Source: Pseudomonas schmalbachii (GTDB lineage: Bacteria > Pseudomonadota > Gammaproteobacteria > Pseudomonadales > Pseudomonadaceae). From it: a DNA stretch of 64,000 bases. The stretch lies in contig NZ_JAELYA010000005.1 of the NCBI RefSeq assembly GCF_017589465.1, positions 186,001-250,000 of the forward strand, in the 5' to 3' direction. Below the pieces are notes generated by a model. It was not told the DNA's origin. It did not search any database and was given only the letters and a program-made list of their open reading frames with translations. The position numbers were made by a program, and so were the translations under genes. Below are positions 48,008-57,110 of this stretch, piece by piece; position 1 is the stretch's first letter, and each line of letters begins with the position of its first letter.

Positions 48008-49354
48008 TTGCCCGGACGTCATTCGCTGTTCTGGAAGATGGCGGTCGCCCTGGTCGCACTGTGCCTGCTGGTGATCTGGCTGTCCTGGACCTGGGGCCGG
48101 CAGGTCGAGCGGGAAAACTACTTCCTCTCCCAGGAGGCCCGCGACGTGCTCGGCGGCTATGCCCGGGAAGCCGAACAGGTCCTGCGGCGCGGTGGCGACG
48201 AGGGCGTCGATGAGTGGCTGGGGCAGATGCGCAGTCGCGAGGATGGCTGGATTGCAGTGGTCGATGGCCGCCTGCAGGCCGTCGGCAGCCAGCAGTTGAG
48301 CGCCGAGGAAGTGACCCGCCTGACCTTCCTGCGCGGCCTGCACTGGCCGATGAGTGCACGCTCCAGGGGGCGTCCGTATATCGGTATCCCGTTCCCCGAA
48401 CACCCTACCGACGGACGCCTGGTGATCCAGTTGCCGGAACGCTTCATGCCCGGGGGCTTTTCCCCGCTTCTGCGCTTCCTCACCCATGGCGTGGTGCCGG
48501 GCGGGCTGGCCATGCTGCTGTGCGTGCTGCTCTACCAGCAACTGATCCATCCCCTGTCGCGCCTGCGCGAGCACGCCAATGCCTTGCGCGGCGATGACCT
48601 CGGTTCCGGCATCGCCCGCGAAGTCAGCCAGCGGCGCGACGAGCTGGGCGAGCTGGGCAGCGCCTTCGACCACATGGCCGGGCGCCTGCGCGGCCATATC
48701 GCGTTCCAGCGCCAGTTGCTGCGCGACCTGTCCCATGAGTTGCGCACGCCGCTCAGCCGGCTGCGGGTGGCGACGGAAAGCGAGCTGCCGGACGACGTCC
48801 TGCGCCAGCGCGTAGAGCGCGACGTGGAGGTCATGCAGCGGCTGGTGGAGAACACCCTGGAGCTGGCCTGGATGGATACCGAGCGGCCTGTGCTGCCGAT
48901 GGAGCCCATCGACGTGGCCTCGCTGTGGGAGATGCTGGTGGAGGACGCCTGCTTCGAAACCGGCTGGCCGGCGGCGCGCTTCCGCCATGAACTGCCGGCC
49001 GACTGCGTGGTGCACGGCCATCTCAACAGCCTGGCGAAGGCCCTGGAAAATCTCCTGCGCAACGCCATCCGCCATTCGCCGGAAGACGGCAGCATCCTGC
49101 TCGCCGGCCGGGCGGAGGGCTCGCAGTGGCATCTCTGGCTGCAGGACCAGGGCGAGGGCGTGGCGTCGGAGGATCTGAAGCGTATCTTCCTGCCCTTCAC
49201 CCGCCTGAATGCCGCCCGCTCCGGCGAAGGCTTCGGGCTCGGCCTGAGCATCGCCCGCAGCGCCGTGCGCCTGCAGAGTGGCCAACTCTGGGCGGAATGC
49301 GGCAATCCCGGGCTGCGCGTACATCTGCGTCTGCCCCGGGCGTCGGCGGTTTGA
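48008..49354 (+). CDS. Sensor histidine kinase (PirS-like)
   Basis: A 448-residue membrane kinase starting at TTG (48008), directly after the regulator stop and preceded by GAGGAAG. Membrane helices lie at about residues 9-27 and 160-180, with a periplasmic sensor of about 130 residues between them. HAMP follows, then HisKA (RDLSHELRTPLSRL) and HATPase with NAIRHSP, DQGEGV and GEGFGLGLSIARS. Partner of the regulator just upstream. The ligand is unknown; the homologous pair responds to enterobactin-type signals in P. aeruginosa, but the receptor gene expected next to it is missing. Confidence 0.87.
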   Translation: MPGRHSLFWKMAVALVALCLLVIWLSWTWGRQVERENYFLSQEARDVLGGYAREAEQVLRRGGDEGVDEWLGQMRSREDGWIAVVDGRLQAVGSQQLSAEEVTRLTFLRGLHWPMSARSRGRPYIGIPFPEHPTDGRLVIQLPERFMPGGFSPLLRFLTHGVVPGGLAMLLCVLLYQQLIHPLSRLREHANALRGDDLGSGIAREVSQRRDELGELGSAFDHMAGRLRGHIAFQRQLLRDLSHELRTPLSRLRVATESELPDDVLRQRVERDVEVMQRLVENTLELAWMDTERPVLPMEPIDVASLWEMLVEDACFETGWPAARFRHELPADCVVHGHLNSLAKALENLLRNAIRHSPEDGSILLAGRAEGSQWHLWLQDQGEGVASEDLKRIFLPFTRLNAARSGEGFGLGLSIARSAVRLQSGQLWAECGNPGLRVHLRLPRASAV

Positions 49355-49455
49355 GGTACTGACAGGTTTTGTTCGGAACTTTCCTTATAGAGAGTTCCGG
49401 TTTGCCGTTATCATAGATGGCCTTTCCCACCGTCGTTCCGCAACCGAGTACGTTC

Positions 49456-50355
49456 ATGACCGTGCAGTACCCGACCATCGCCGACTGCGTCGGCAATACC
49501 CCGCTGGTGCGCCTGCAGCGCATGCCGGGGGAAACTTCCAATACCCTGCTGGTGAAGCTCGAAGGCAACAATCCGGCGGGTTCGGTGAAGGACCGTCCGG
49601 CACTCTCGATGATCAATCGCGCCGAGCTGCGCGGCGATATCCGTCCCGGCGACACGCTGATCGAGGCGACCTCCGGCAACACCGGCATCGCCCTGGCGAT
49701 GGCGGCGGCGATCAAGGGCTACCGGATGATCCTGATCATGCCGGACAACTCCACCGCCGAGCGCAAGGCAGCGATGACCGCCTACGGCGCCGAACTGATC
49801 CTGGTGAGCAAGGAGCAGGGCATGGAAGGCGCCCGCGACCTGGCCGACCAGATGCAGCGCGAAGGCAAGGGCAAGGTCCTCGACCAGTTCGCCAACGGCG
49901 ACAACCCGGAAGCCCACTACTACAGCACCGGGCCGGAGCTGTGGCAGCAGACCGACGGGACGATTACCCATTTCATCAGCTCCATGGGCACCACCGGCAC
50001 CATCATGGGCGTGTCGCGCTACCTCAAGGAGCAGAACCCGGCGATCCAGATCGTCGGCCTGCAGCCCACCGAAGGCTCGGCTATTCCGGGCATTCGCCGC
50101 TGGCCGCAGGAATACCTGCCGAAGATCTACGACGCAGCCCGCGTCGACCGTGTGATCGACATGCCGCAGGGCGAGGCCGAGGACGCGATGCGTCGCCTGG
50201 CCCGCGAGGAAGGCATCTTCTGCGGCGTCTCGTCCGGCGGAGCGGTGGCGGCGATGCTGCAGCTGTCGCGCGAAGTGGAAAACGCCGTGATGGTCGCGGT
50301 GATCACCGACCGCGGCGACCGCTACCTGTCTTCCGGCCTGTTCGACCAGCGCTGA
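49456..50355 (+). CDS. cysM: Cysteine synthase B
   Basis: A 299-residue PLP enzyme that makes cysteine from O-acetylserine and sulfide or thiosulfate. The PLP lysine is Lys45 (GNNPAGSVKDRPA), the substrate loop is TSGNTGIALA and the phosphate-binding loop GTTGTIMG. CysM rather than CysK is indicated by KDRPALSMI and the near-C-terminal VITDRGDRYLSSGLF. I use the ATG at 49456; an upstream ATG at 49417 would add 13 residues outside the fold. An inverted repeat CGGAACT / AGTTCCG (49374-49380, 49393-49399) lies upstream. Confidence 0.93.
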   Translation: MTVQYPTIADCVGNTPLVRLQRMPGETSNTLLVKLEGNNPAGSVKDRPALSMINRAELRGDIRPGDTLIEATSGNTGIALAMAAAIKGYRMILIMPDNSTAERKAAMTAYGAELILVSKEQGMEGARDLADQMQREGKGKVLDQFANGDNPEAHYYSTGPELWQQTDGTITHFISSMGTTGTIMGVSRYLKEQNPAIQIVGLQPTEGSAIPGIRRWPQEYLPKIYDAARVDRVIDMPQGEAEDAMRRLAREEGIFCGVSSGGAVAAMLQLSREVENAVMVAVITDRGDRYLSSGLFDQR

Positions 50356-50361
50356 TCCGAC

Positions 50362-51723
50362 ATGGCCAAGAACAGAGGCGGCCTGCGCTTCCAGCCCAGC
50401 GGCGGAGCACGCGGGCCGGCGGTGCCGGTAGGCAAGAAGCAGCGCCTGCAGATCGAGCGCCTGGCCCATGACGGCCGAGGCATCGCCCACGCCGAAGGAC
50501 GCACCTGGTTCGTCGCCGGCGCGCTGCCGGGCGAAGCGGTGGAGGCGCGCGTGCTGTCGGCGCGCAGCCAGGTGGTGGAAGCGCGCAGCGAGCGCATCGT
50601 CACGGCCTCCGAACTGCGTCGCGCGGCGCCCTGCAGCGTCGCCGAGCAATGCGGCGGCTGCAGCCTGCAGCATCTTCCACATGCCGAACAGCTGGCGCTG
50701 AAACAGCGTACCCTGGCCGAGCAGTTGCAGCGTTTCTCCGGCCTGGAGCCGCAGGAATGGGCGGCGCCGCTGGTCGGGCCGGAGTTCGGCTACCGCCGTC
50801 GTGCGCGTATCGCGGTGCGCTGGGATGCCAAGGCGCGGCGGCTGGATGTCGGCTTCCGCGCGGCGGCCAGCCAGGCCATCGTCGGCTTCGACGACTGCCT
50901 GGTGCTGGTGCCGGAGCTGCAGGGCCTCGCCCGTGAACTGCCGGAGCTGCTGCGCGGTTTCGCCAGGCCGCAGGTGCTCGGGCATGTCGAACTGTTCCAT
51001 GGCACATCCACGGCATTGCTGCTGCGGCACATCGAGCCGCTGGCGGAGTCCGATCGTCAGCGCCTGCTGGAGTTCTGTTCGGCACGGGATGTGCAGCTCT
51101 GGCTCCACGGCGACGGCGAACCGGCGCCAATGAGTGGCGAGTCCGGCCTCGGTTATCGGCTCGGCGACTGGAACCTGACGCTGGAATATCGTCCCGGCGA
51201 CTTCGTCCAGGTGAACGCGCCGGTGAATGTCGCGATGATCCGCCAGGCTCTTGACTGGCTGGCCCCCAAAGCCGGCGAACGGGTGCTAGACCTGTTCTGT
51301 GGACTGGGCAATTTCGCCCTGCCGCTGGCGCGCCAGGTGCGCGAAGTGGTCGGTGTGGAGGGCGTGACGTCGATGGTCGAGCGCGCCACGGCGAATGCCG
51401 CCGCCAATGGCCTGGGCAATACGAATTTCCACCAGGCGGATCTGTCGAAGCCGCTTGGCGAGGCGCCCTGGTTCCGCAAGGGGGCAAACGATTTCACTGC
51501 CGTACTGCTCGATCCGCCGCGAGACGGGGCGTTCGAAGTGGTGCGGGGAATGGCCGCGTTGGGTGCCGAGCGGGTCCTCTATGTGTCCTGCAATCCGGCA
51601 ACCCTGGCGCGCGATGCTGGCGAACTGGCCCGACAGGGCTATCGTCTGAAGCGCGCCGGAATCCTCGACATGTTCCCGCAGACGGCGCATGTCGAGGCGA
51701 TGGCTTTGTTCGAGGCGAGCTAG
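50362..51723 (+). CDS. rlmD: 23S rRNA (uracil-1939-C5)-methyltransferase
   Basis: A 453-residue RumA/RlmD enzyme. An N-terminal TRAM domain (about 20-80) is followed by the iron-sulfur cysteines Cys91, Cys97 and Cys100 ([10 protein letters not shown]) plus one in GFDDCLVL. The SAM-binding motif is [16 protein letters not shown], and the catalytic nucleophile is in [13 protein letters not shown]. It starts 6 bp after the cysM stop and precedes relA, the usual order in pseudomonads and E. coli (rlmD-relA-mazG). Confidence 0.95.
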   Translation: MAKNRGGLRFQPSGGARGPAVPVGKKQRLQIERLAHDGRGIAHAEGRTWFVAGALPGEAVEARVLSARSQVVEARSERIVTASELRRAAPCSVAEQCGGCSLQHLPHAEQLALKQRTLAEQLQRFSGLEPQEWAAPLVGPEFGYRRRARIAVRWDAKARRLDVGFRAAASQAIVGFDDCLVLVPELQGLARELPELLRGFARPQVLGHVELFHGTSTALLLRHIEPLAESDRQRLLEFCSARDVQLWLHGDGEPAPMSGESGLGYRLGDWNLTLEYRPGDFVQVNAPVNVAMIRQALDWLAPKAGERVLDLFCGLGNFALPLARQVREVVGVEGVTSMVERATANAAANGLGNTNFHQADLSKPLGEAPWFRKGANDFTAVLLDPPRDGAFEVVRGMAALGAERVLYVSCNPATLARDAGELARQGYRLKRAGILDMFPQTAHVEAMALFEAS

Positions 51724-51810
51724 GAAGCTTGCGCAATCCGACCGGCCCGTGAAGAAAGGCTGGCGCTGTGAGCGGTGTCCGAGGGGACACTGTGGGGAAG
51801 GGTAGACACG

Positions 51811-54072
51811 ATGGTACAGGTGAGAGCGCACCAGCCGGTCAATACCGACGGCAGCATCAATCTGGAGGCCTGGCTGGATCATGTCCAGAACCTGGTCCCG
51901 ATGCTGGACCGCAAGGTCCTGCTGGAGGCGTGCGAATTCGCCCGCGAGGCCGAGCAGAAGGCCAGCAGCGGGACCGAGAACTCCTGGGCTGAGGGCACTT
52001 CCAGCTTCCAGACCGGGCTGGAGATCGCGGAAATCCTCGCGGACCTCAAGCTCGACCAGGAATCCCTGGTGGCCGCGGTGATCTACCGCGGCGTGCGCGA
52101 GGGCAAGGTCAAGCTCGAAACCGTCCAGCAGCGCTTCGGTCCGGTGGTGGCCAAGCTGGTCGAGGGCGTGCTGCGCATGGCGGCGATCAGCGCCAGCCTC
52201 AATCCGCGGCACTCCATGGTGCTCGGCACCCAGGCGCAGGTGGAGAACCTGCGCAAGATGCTGGTGGCGATGGTCGATGACGTGCGCGTCGCGCTGATCA
52301 AGCTGGCCGAGCGCACCTGCGCCATCCGCGCGGTGAAGAACGCCGACGAGGAGAAGCGCCACCGCGTCGCCCGCGAGGTCTTCGACATCTACGCGCCGCT
52401 CGCCCACCGTCTCGGCATCGGCCATATCAAGTGGGAGCTGGAGGACCTGTCCTTCCGCTACCTGGAACCTGTGCAGTACAAGCAGATCGCCAAGCTGCTG
52501 CACGAACGCCGTCTCGACCGCGAACAGTACATCGCCACGGTGATGGCGCAGCTGAAGGACGCGCTGGCGGCCACCGGCATCAAGGCCGACCTCAGCGGCC
52601 GCGCCAAGCACATCTATTCGATCTGGCGGAAGATGCAGCGCAAGGGGCTGGACTTCAGCCAGATCTACGACGTCCGCGCGGTGCGCGTGCTGGTCCCGGA
52701 AATGCGCGACTGCTACACCGCGCTGGGCATCGTGCACACCCTCTGGCGGCACATTCCCAAGGAATTCGACGACTACATCGCCAACCCCAAGGAAAACGGC
52801 TACCGCTCGCTGCACACCGCGGTGATCGGCCCGGAGGGCAAGGTGCTGGAGGTGCAGATCCGCACCCATTCCATGCACGAGGAAGCCGAGCTCGGCGTGT
52901 GCGCCCACTGGCGGTACAAGGGCACCGACGTCAAGGCCAGCTCCAACCACTACGAAGAGAAGATCGCCTGGCTGCGCCAGGTGCTCGAATGGCACGAGGA
53001 ACTCGGCGATATCGGCGGCCTGGCCGAGCAGTTGCGGGTCGATATCGAGCCTGACCGGGTCTACGTGTTCACTCCGGACGGCCACGCCATCGACCTGCCG
53101 AAGGGCGCCACGCCGCTGGACTTCGCCTACCGCGTGCACACCGAGGTCGGCCACAACTGCCGCGGCGCGAAGATCAACGGCCGCATCGTGCCGCTGAACT
53201 ACAACCTGCAGACCGGCGAGCAGGTCGAGATCATCACCGGCAAGCACAGCGGGCCGAGCCGCGACTGGCTCAACTCCAACCTTGGCTATGTGAACACCTC
53301 GCGGGCGCGGGCGAAGATCGTCCACTGGTTCAAGCTGCAGGCGCGCGACCAGAACGTCGCCGCCGGCAAGGCGCTGCTCGAACGCGAGCTCGGCCGCCTG
53401 GCGTTGCCGCCGGTGGACTTCGACAAGCTGGCGGAGAAGGCCAACTACAAGGTCGCCGAGGACATGTTCGCCGCCCTCGGCGCCGGCGACCTGCGCCTGG
53501 CGCACCTGGTCAACTACGCCCAGCAACTGGTCGAGCCGGAGCGCGCCAGCGAGCAGCTCGAACTGATTCCGCGCAAGCCGAGCCGGATCGGCCACGGCAA
53601 GCGCGGCGATATCCAGATCCAGGGTGTGGGCAACCTGCTGACGCAGATGGCCGGCTGCTGCCAGCCGCTGCCGGGCGATCCGATCGTCGGCTACATCACC
53701 CTCGGCCGTGGCGTCACCATCCACCGCCAGGATTGCGCGACCGCCCTGCAGCTCGCCGGGCGCGAACCGGAACGGATCATCCAGGTGAGCTGGGGCCCGG
53801 TCCCGGTGCAGACCTATCCGGTGGATATCGTCATCCGCGCCTACGACCGTTCCGGCCTGCTGCGCGACGTCTCGCAGATCCTGCTCAACGAGCGGATCAA
53901 CGTGCTGGCGGTGAATACCCGCTCGGACAAGGAAGACAACACCGCCGTCATGCGCCTGACCATCGAGATTCCGGGGCTGGATGCACTGGGCCGTCTGCTC
54001 GGACGGATCTCCCAGCTGCCCAACATCATCGAGGCGCGGCGCGATCGTGGCGCGGGTGGCAAGGATGTATAA
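51811..54072 (+). CDS. relA: (p)ppGpp synthetase RelA
   Basis: A 753-residue ribosome-associated alarmone synthetase. The N-terminal hydrolase-like domain is degenerate: the region AVIYRGVREGKV lacks the HD metal pair of SpoT. The synthetase domain (about 200-370) has GRAKHIYSIWRKMQRKGLDF and QIYDVRAVRVLV; then come TGS (about 405-465, VYVFTPDGHAIDLPKGATPL), a zinc-finger/conserved-cysteine region (QMAGCCQPLPGD) and a C-terminal ACT domain. I use the ATG at 51811 (MVQVRAHQPVNTDGSINLEA), as in other pseudomonads. A small hairpin GTGTCC-GAGG-GGACAC (51775-51790) lies just before the ribosome site. Overlaps mazG by 8 bp. Confidence 0.95.
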   Translation: MVQVRAHQPVNTDGSINLEAWLDHVQNLVPMLDRKVLLEACEFAREAEQKASSGTENSWAEGTSSFQTGLEIAEILADLKLDQESLVAAVIYRGVREGKVKLETVQQRFGPVVAKLVEGVLRMAAISASLNPRHSMVLGTQAQVENLRKMLVAMVDDVRVALIKLAERTCAIRAVKNADEEKRHRVAREVFDIYAPLAHRLGIGHIKWELEDLSFRYLEPVQYKQIAKLLHERRLDREQYIATVMAQLKDALAATGIKADLSGRAKHIYSIWRKMQRKGLDFSQIYDVRAVRVLVPEMRDCYTALGIVHTLWRHIPKEFDDYIANPKENGYRSLHTAVIGPEGKVLEVQIRTHSMHEEAELGVCAHWRYKGTDVKASSNHYEEKIAWLRQVLEWHEELGDIGGLAEQLRVDIEPDRVYVFTPDGHAIDLPKGATPLDFAYRVHTEVGHNCRGAKINGRIVPLNYNLQTGEQVEIITGKHSGPSRDWLNSNLGYVNTSRARAKIVHWFKLQARDQNVAAGKALLERELGRLALPPVDFDKLAEKANYKVAEDMFAALGAGDLRLAHLVNYAQQLVEPERASEQLELIPRKPSRIGHGKRGDIQIQGVGNLLTQMAGCCQPLPGDPIVGYITLGRGVTIHRQDCATALQLAGREPERIIQVSWGPVPVQTYPVDIVIRAYDRSGLLRDVSQILLNERINVLAVNTRSDKEDNTAVMRLTIEIPGLDALGRLLGRISQLPNIIEARRDRGAGGKDV

Positions 54073-54895
54073 GCTCGACGACCTGCTGCACCTGATGGCG
54101 CGCCTGCGCGACCCGAAGCATGGCTGCCCGTGGGATCTGAAGCAGGACTACGCGAGCATCGTCCCCTACACCCTGGAAGAAGCCTACGAAGTCGCCGACG
54201 CCATCGAGCGCGGCGACTTCGCGCACCTGCGCGAGGAACTCGGCGACCTGTTGTTCCAGGTCGTCTACTATTCGCAACTGGCCCGCGAAGAGAAGCGCTT
54301 CGGTTTCAACGAGGTGGTCGACGGCATCACCCACAAGCTGGTGCGCCGGCATCCCCACGTGTTCCCCGACGGCGACCTGTACGGCGCGCCGGACATGGGC
54401 AAGCTGGAGGAAGCGGCGGTCAGGCAGCGCTGGGAAGAGCTGAAGGCCGAGGAACGCGCGGCCAAGGCCGCCGGGCCGGTGCAGTTGTCCCTGCTCGACG
54501 ACGTGCCGGTGGCGCTGCCGGCGTTGTCGCGTGCGGCCAAGCTGCAGAAGCGCGCGGCCCAGGTCGGCTTCGACTGGCCGGAAGCCCTGCCGGTGGTGGA
54601 CAAGCTGCGCGAAGAGCTGGACGAAGTACTGGAGGCCATGGCCGACGGCGACGCGGCGGCCCAGGCGGAGGAGGTGGGCGACCTGCTGTTCGTGGTGGTC
54701 AACCTCGCCCGTCACCTCAAGGTCGACCCGGAAACCGCCCTGCGCGCGGCCAACACCAAGTTCGAGCGCCGCTTCCGCTACATCGAGGACGTCCTGCGCG
54801 ACGCCGGCCGCAAGCCGGAAGAGTGCACCCTGGAAGAACTGGACGCGATCTGGAGCGAAGCCAAGCGCGAAGAGGAAAACCCGTCGGGTTGCTGA
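54065..54895 (+). CDS. mazG: Nucleoside triphosphate pyrophosphohydrolase MazG
   Basis: A 276-residue two-domain MazG, which hydrolyses NTPs and can lower ppGpp. The first domain has the metal-binding EEAYEVADAIE and EELGDLLFQVVYYSQ helices, and the second repeats the pattern (REELDEVLEAM, EEVGDLLFVVVNLAR). PYTLEEAYEV and KHGCPWD near the start are diagnostic. Its ATG lies inside the end of relA (8-bp overlap), so alarmone synthesis and NTP clean-up are translationally linked. Confidence 0.94.
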   Translation: MYKLDDLLHLMARLRDPKHGCPWDLKQDYASIVPYTLEEAYEVADAIERGDFAHLREELGDLLFQVVYYSQLAREEKRFGFNEVVDGITHKLVRRHPHVFPDGDLYGAPDMGKLEEAAVRQRWEELKAEERAAKAAGPVQLSLLDDVPVALPALSRAAKLQKRAAQVGFDWPEALPVVDKLREELDEVLEAMADGDAAAQAEEVGDLLFVVVNLARHLKVDPETALRAANTKFERRFRYIEDVLRDAGRKPEECTLEELDAIWSEAKREEENPSGC

Positions 54896-54918
54896 CGTCG
54901 GCGTCGCGAGCGCTTTCC

Positions 54919-54985
54919 GTAGGAGCGAGCTCTGCTCGCGAACGCCGGCAACACAAGATCTTCGCGAGCAGAGCTCGCTCCTACA
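54919..54985. repeat. TAGGAGC-type REP inverted pair
   Basis: GTAGGAGCGAGCTCTGCTCG (from 54919) and its complement ending at 54985, 19 bp apart. Each arm has an internal CGAGC-TCT-GCTCG hairpin. Located after mazG in a 366-bp gap (54896-55261) that holds this, one GTAGGATGGGT repeat and no convincing gene. Confidence 0.82.
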
Positions 54986-55006
54986 AATATGTAGCACCGT
55001 CATCCC

Positions 55007-55040
55007 GTAGGATGGGTCGAGCGCAGCGATACCCATCGCC
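55007..55040 (+). repeat. GTAGGATGGGT repeat, copy 2
   Basis: Begins GTAGGATGGGTCGAGCGCAG and ends GATACCCATCGCC; one mismatch over 34 bp with the inverted copy at 35903-35937, about 19 kb away. Confidence 0.75.
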
Positions 55041-55261
55041 TTTCCGGCATCAACCGAATATCCACCGATACAGCCCCTCCAGCACAACCACCGCCAGCAC
55101 CGGCCGCAGCACGCGGTAGGTCTTCGATTGGCGGCAGGCTACTTGCACATCGCGCGCAGAGACCGGAGGATTGTAGCCCTTCAGCGAATTCCGCCGCTGA
55201 ACCTCAGAGCTTGTGCGAAAATCGCCCGTCTTATGCGGGGCTGTCAGAGAGTCGTTACCGA

Positions 55262-55801
55262 ATGAGCATGTCATTGCGCGATCAGTTGCTGAAAGCCGGC
55301 CTGGTCAACGAGAAGCAGGCCAAGCAGGCCAGCAAGCAGAAACAGAAGCAGCAACGTCTTGAGCACAAGGGCCAGGTCGAGAAGGACGACAGTCAGCGCC
55401 AGGCCGCCTTGCAGGCGCAGGCAGAGAAGCTGGCGCGCGACCAGGAACTGAACCGCCAGCAGCAGGAAAAGGCCGAGAAGAAGGCCAAGGCTGCGCAGAT
55501 CAAGCAATTGATCGAGGGTACCCGCCTGCCGAGGCTGGAGACCGACGATTACTACAACTTCGTCGATGCGAAGAAGGTCAAGCGCGTCCCGGTCAACGAC
55601 ATGATCCGCGACAAGCTCAGCCGTGGCAGCCTGGCGATCGTCAGCTACGACGGCCGCTACGAGATCGTGCCGCGCGATGCCGCGCTGCGGATCCAGGAGC
55701 GTGACGAGCGGCGCGTGGTACTGCTCAACGTGCCGAGCGGCGAGCCCGACGAGGACGATCCCTACAAGGATTACGTCGTCCCCGACGACCTCATGTGGTG
55801 A
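55262..55801 (+). CDS. DUF2058 family protein (YaiL-like)
   Basis: A 179-residue soluble protein of the DUF2058 family (sometimes called nucleoprotein/polynucleotide-associated enzyme). Residues 1-20 (MSLRDQLLKAGLVNEKQAKQ) are the conserved start. Residues about 20-85 form a long Gln/Lys-rich coiled coil. The C-terminal domain contains DDYYNFVDAKKVKRVPVND and ends DPYKDYVVPDDLMW. Function is unproven. The start is at 55262; an ATG six bases later is equally possible. Confidence 0.88.
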   Translation: MSMSLRDQLLKAGLVNEKQAKQASKQKQKQQRLEHKGQVEKDDSQRQAALQAQAEKLARDQELNRQQQEKAEKKAKAAQIKQLIEGTRLPRLETDDYYNFVDAKKVKRVPVNDMIRDKLSRGSLAIVSYDGRYEIVPRDAALRIQERDERRVVLLNVPSGEPDEDDPYKDYVVPDDLMW

Positions 55802-55931
55802 GTCGCGGGTAACGCCCGACGCGCCCGAAACGCGCGCCCGCCGTCAACGCATGCAGGCGAGCCAGCCGGAACTCCCGGCTGGCGCCTGCCACTCGTACTT
55901 CCAGATATTCCTCCGCCGTCCCCTCCATCGC

Positions 55932-56186
55932 TCAGCAGCCCTGCAACGGGATGATGGCGTATCCCTGCGCGCGGAATGCCTCTTCCACCGGCGGCGAGGC
56001 GGACTCGCTGTGGCAGAAGTCGCAGCGGCTCTGCTGCACGTCCTGCGCCTGGATGCCCTGCGCTTCCAGCCAGTCCATCGCGTAGGCCGGGGCCCGGCTG
56101 CCGTCGTCGCCGCGCACCAGCACGTCGAAGTGCAGGTAGCGGCCATCGCGGGTGCGCACGTGGGTGTCATAGACCTTCACCTGCAT
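55932..56186 (-). CDS. DUF2024 family protein
   Basis: An 84-residue DUF2024 protein. The start MQVKVYDTHVRTRDGRYLHF, a central CDFCHSE with a CXXC pair and the end GYAIIPLQGC are the family marks. Function unknown; the cysteines could bind metal or be redox-active. AAGGAG precedes the start. It lies 11 bp behind the thioredoxin-like gene, so the two form an operon divergent from the MarR regulator. Confidence 0.85.
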   Translation of the reverse strand: MQVKVYDTHVRTRDGRYLHFDVLVRGDDGSRAPAYAMDWLEAQGIQAQDVQQSRCDFCHSESASPPVEEAFRAQGYAIIPLQGC

Positions 56187-56197
56187 GACCGGGCTCC

Positions 56198-56431
56198 TTA
56201 CTTCAGGTCGGCGATGGCGGCGCCGAAGTTCAGGTGCAGGACCTGGCCGTCGATGACCAGCGCCGGTACCGATTTCACGCCGGCCTTCTCGGCCTCGGCG
56301 ATGCGTGGCGCCTGTTCGCCGAGATGGACCACTTCCACCCGGGTCTTGCCGGTATCCAGCAGCGGCAGCAGGGCGCGCTCGGCCTCGACGCAGACAGGGC
56401 AGCCGGCGTGGTAATAGATGGCTTGGCTCAT
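56198..56431 (-). CDS. Small thioredoxin/glutaredoxin-fold protein (CPVC)
   Basis: 77 residues with a thioredoxin fold. The active-site pair is CPVC at residues 11-14 (YYHAGCPVCVEAER), followed by the cis-proline region KSVPALVIDG. It is shorter than classical thioredoxin, near glutaredoxin-like length. The CPVC dithiol suggests a redox or metal-transfer role with the DUF2024 protein encoded downstream. It is preceded by a GAGGAG ribosome site and by the palindromic operator at 56453-56467. Confidence 0.85.
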   Translation of the reverse strand: MSQAIYYHAGCPVCVEAERALLPLLDTGKTRVEVVHLGEQAPRIAEAEKAGVKSVPALVIDGQVLHLNFGAAIADLK

Positions 56432-56452
56432 GATGTTCTCCTCGTGTATTAG

Positions 56453-56467
56453 GTATCGATTCGATAC
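56453..56467. promoter_or_regulatory. Palindromic operator for the divergent MarR unit
   Basis: GTATCGATTCGATAC, a perfect 7-1-7 palindrome. A second, imperfect copy of the same half-sites (ATCGATA-N5-TATCG, 56514-56530) lies just before the MarR ribosome site. The layout suggests the MarR protein represses both directions from these sites. Confidence 0.7.
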
Positions 56468-56542
56468 TTTTTCAGCGTAAGAGTGGGTGGGGCTTCTGTC
56501 AAACTGGTTTTTAATCGATACTATCTATCGGGAGGATCAGGA

Positions 56543-57100
56543 ATGAGCGGAACGACCCTTTACGATTATCTGGAACGGCTGGCCAGCCTGATGCGCGTGT
56601 GGGCACGCGAGCAGCCGCTGACCGCCGACCTGCAGCCGATCCAGATCAGCGCGCTGAACTATCTGGCGCGCTGCAATCGCTACTCGAACACGCCGCTGGG
56701 GGTGACGGAGTTCCTCGGCCTGACCAAGGGCACCGTGTCGCAGTCGCTGAAGGCGCTGGAAGCCAAGGGCCTGATCGAGAAGAAACCGGACCCGAGCGAC
56801 CGCCGCAGCGTGCATCTGGAGCTGACCGGCGAAGGACGGGCGTTGATCGATGCGCTGGTCCCGCCGGCTTTTCTGCTGCAGGCGGCCGAGGCGCTGGGAG
56901 AGCGGGGAGCGCAGCTGGAGGAACTGCTCGGCGCGTTGCTGGTGACCATCCAGCGTCAGCAGGATGTGCCGGGATTCGGCCTGTGCGGTAGTTGCCGCTT
57001 CCATCAGCAGCGGGAGGAGGGGCGGTTCTGCGGGCTGACCGGCGAACCGTTGAGCCGGCCCGAGGCGGAGCTGATCTGCCGCGAACACCAGGCGGCGTGA
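56543..57100 (+). CDS. MarR-family regulator with C-terminal four-cysteine cluster
   Basis: 185 residues. Residues about 10-145 are a winged-helix MarR domain (LGVTEFLGLTKGTVSQSLKA then IEKKPDPSDRRSVHLELTG). The last 40 residues hold four cysteines in the spacing C-X2-C-X11-C-X15-C (CGSC, RFCG, LICREH), which could bind an iron-sulfur cluster or zinc; this tail is not part of typical MarR proteins. It is divergent from the thioredoxin-like/DUF2024 pair with shared palindromic sites, so redox- or metal-responsive control of that pair is the likely role. The ATG at 56543 follows a GGGAGGATCAGGA ribosome site. Confidence 0.85.
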   Translation: MSGTTLYDYLERLASLMRVWAREQPLTADLQPIQISALNYLARCNRYSNTPLGVTEFLGLTKGTVSQSLKALEAKGLIEKKPDPSDRRSVHLELTGEGRALIDALVPPAFLLQAAEALGERGAQLEELLGALLVTIQRQQDVPGFGLCGSCRFHQQREEGRFCGLTGEPLSRPEAELICREHQAA

Positions 57101-57110
57101 CAGACGTACG

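Noticed and set aside
55050-55274. A possible 74-residue minus-strand protein ending in a hydrophobic segment (VLRPVLAVVVLEGLYRWIFG)
   Set aside because: No clear ribosome site, it overlaps the DUF2058 promoter region, and most of the sequence is not protein-like. A shorter gene for the hydrophobic tail cannot be excluded.
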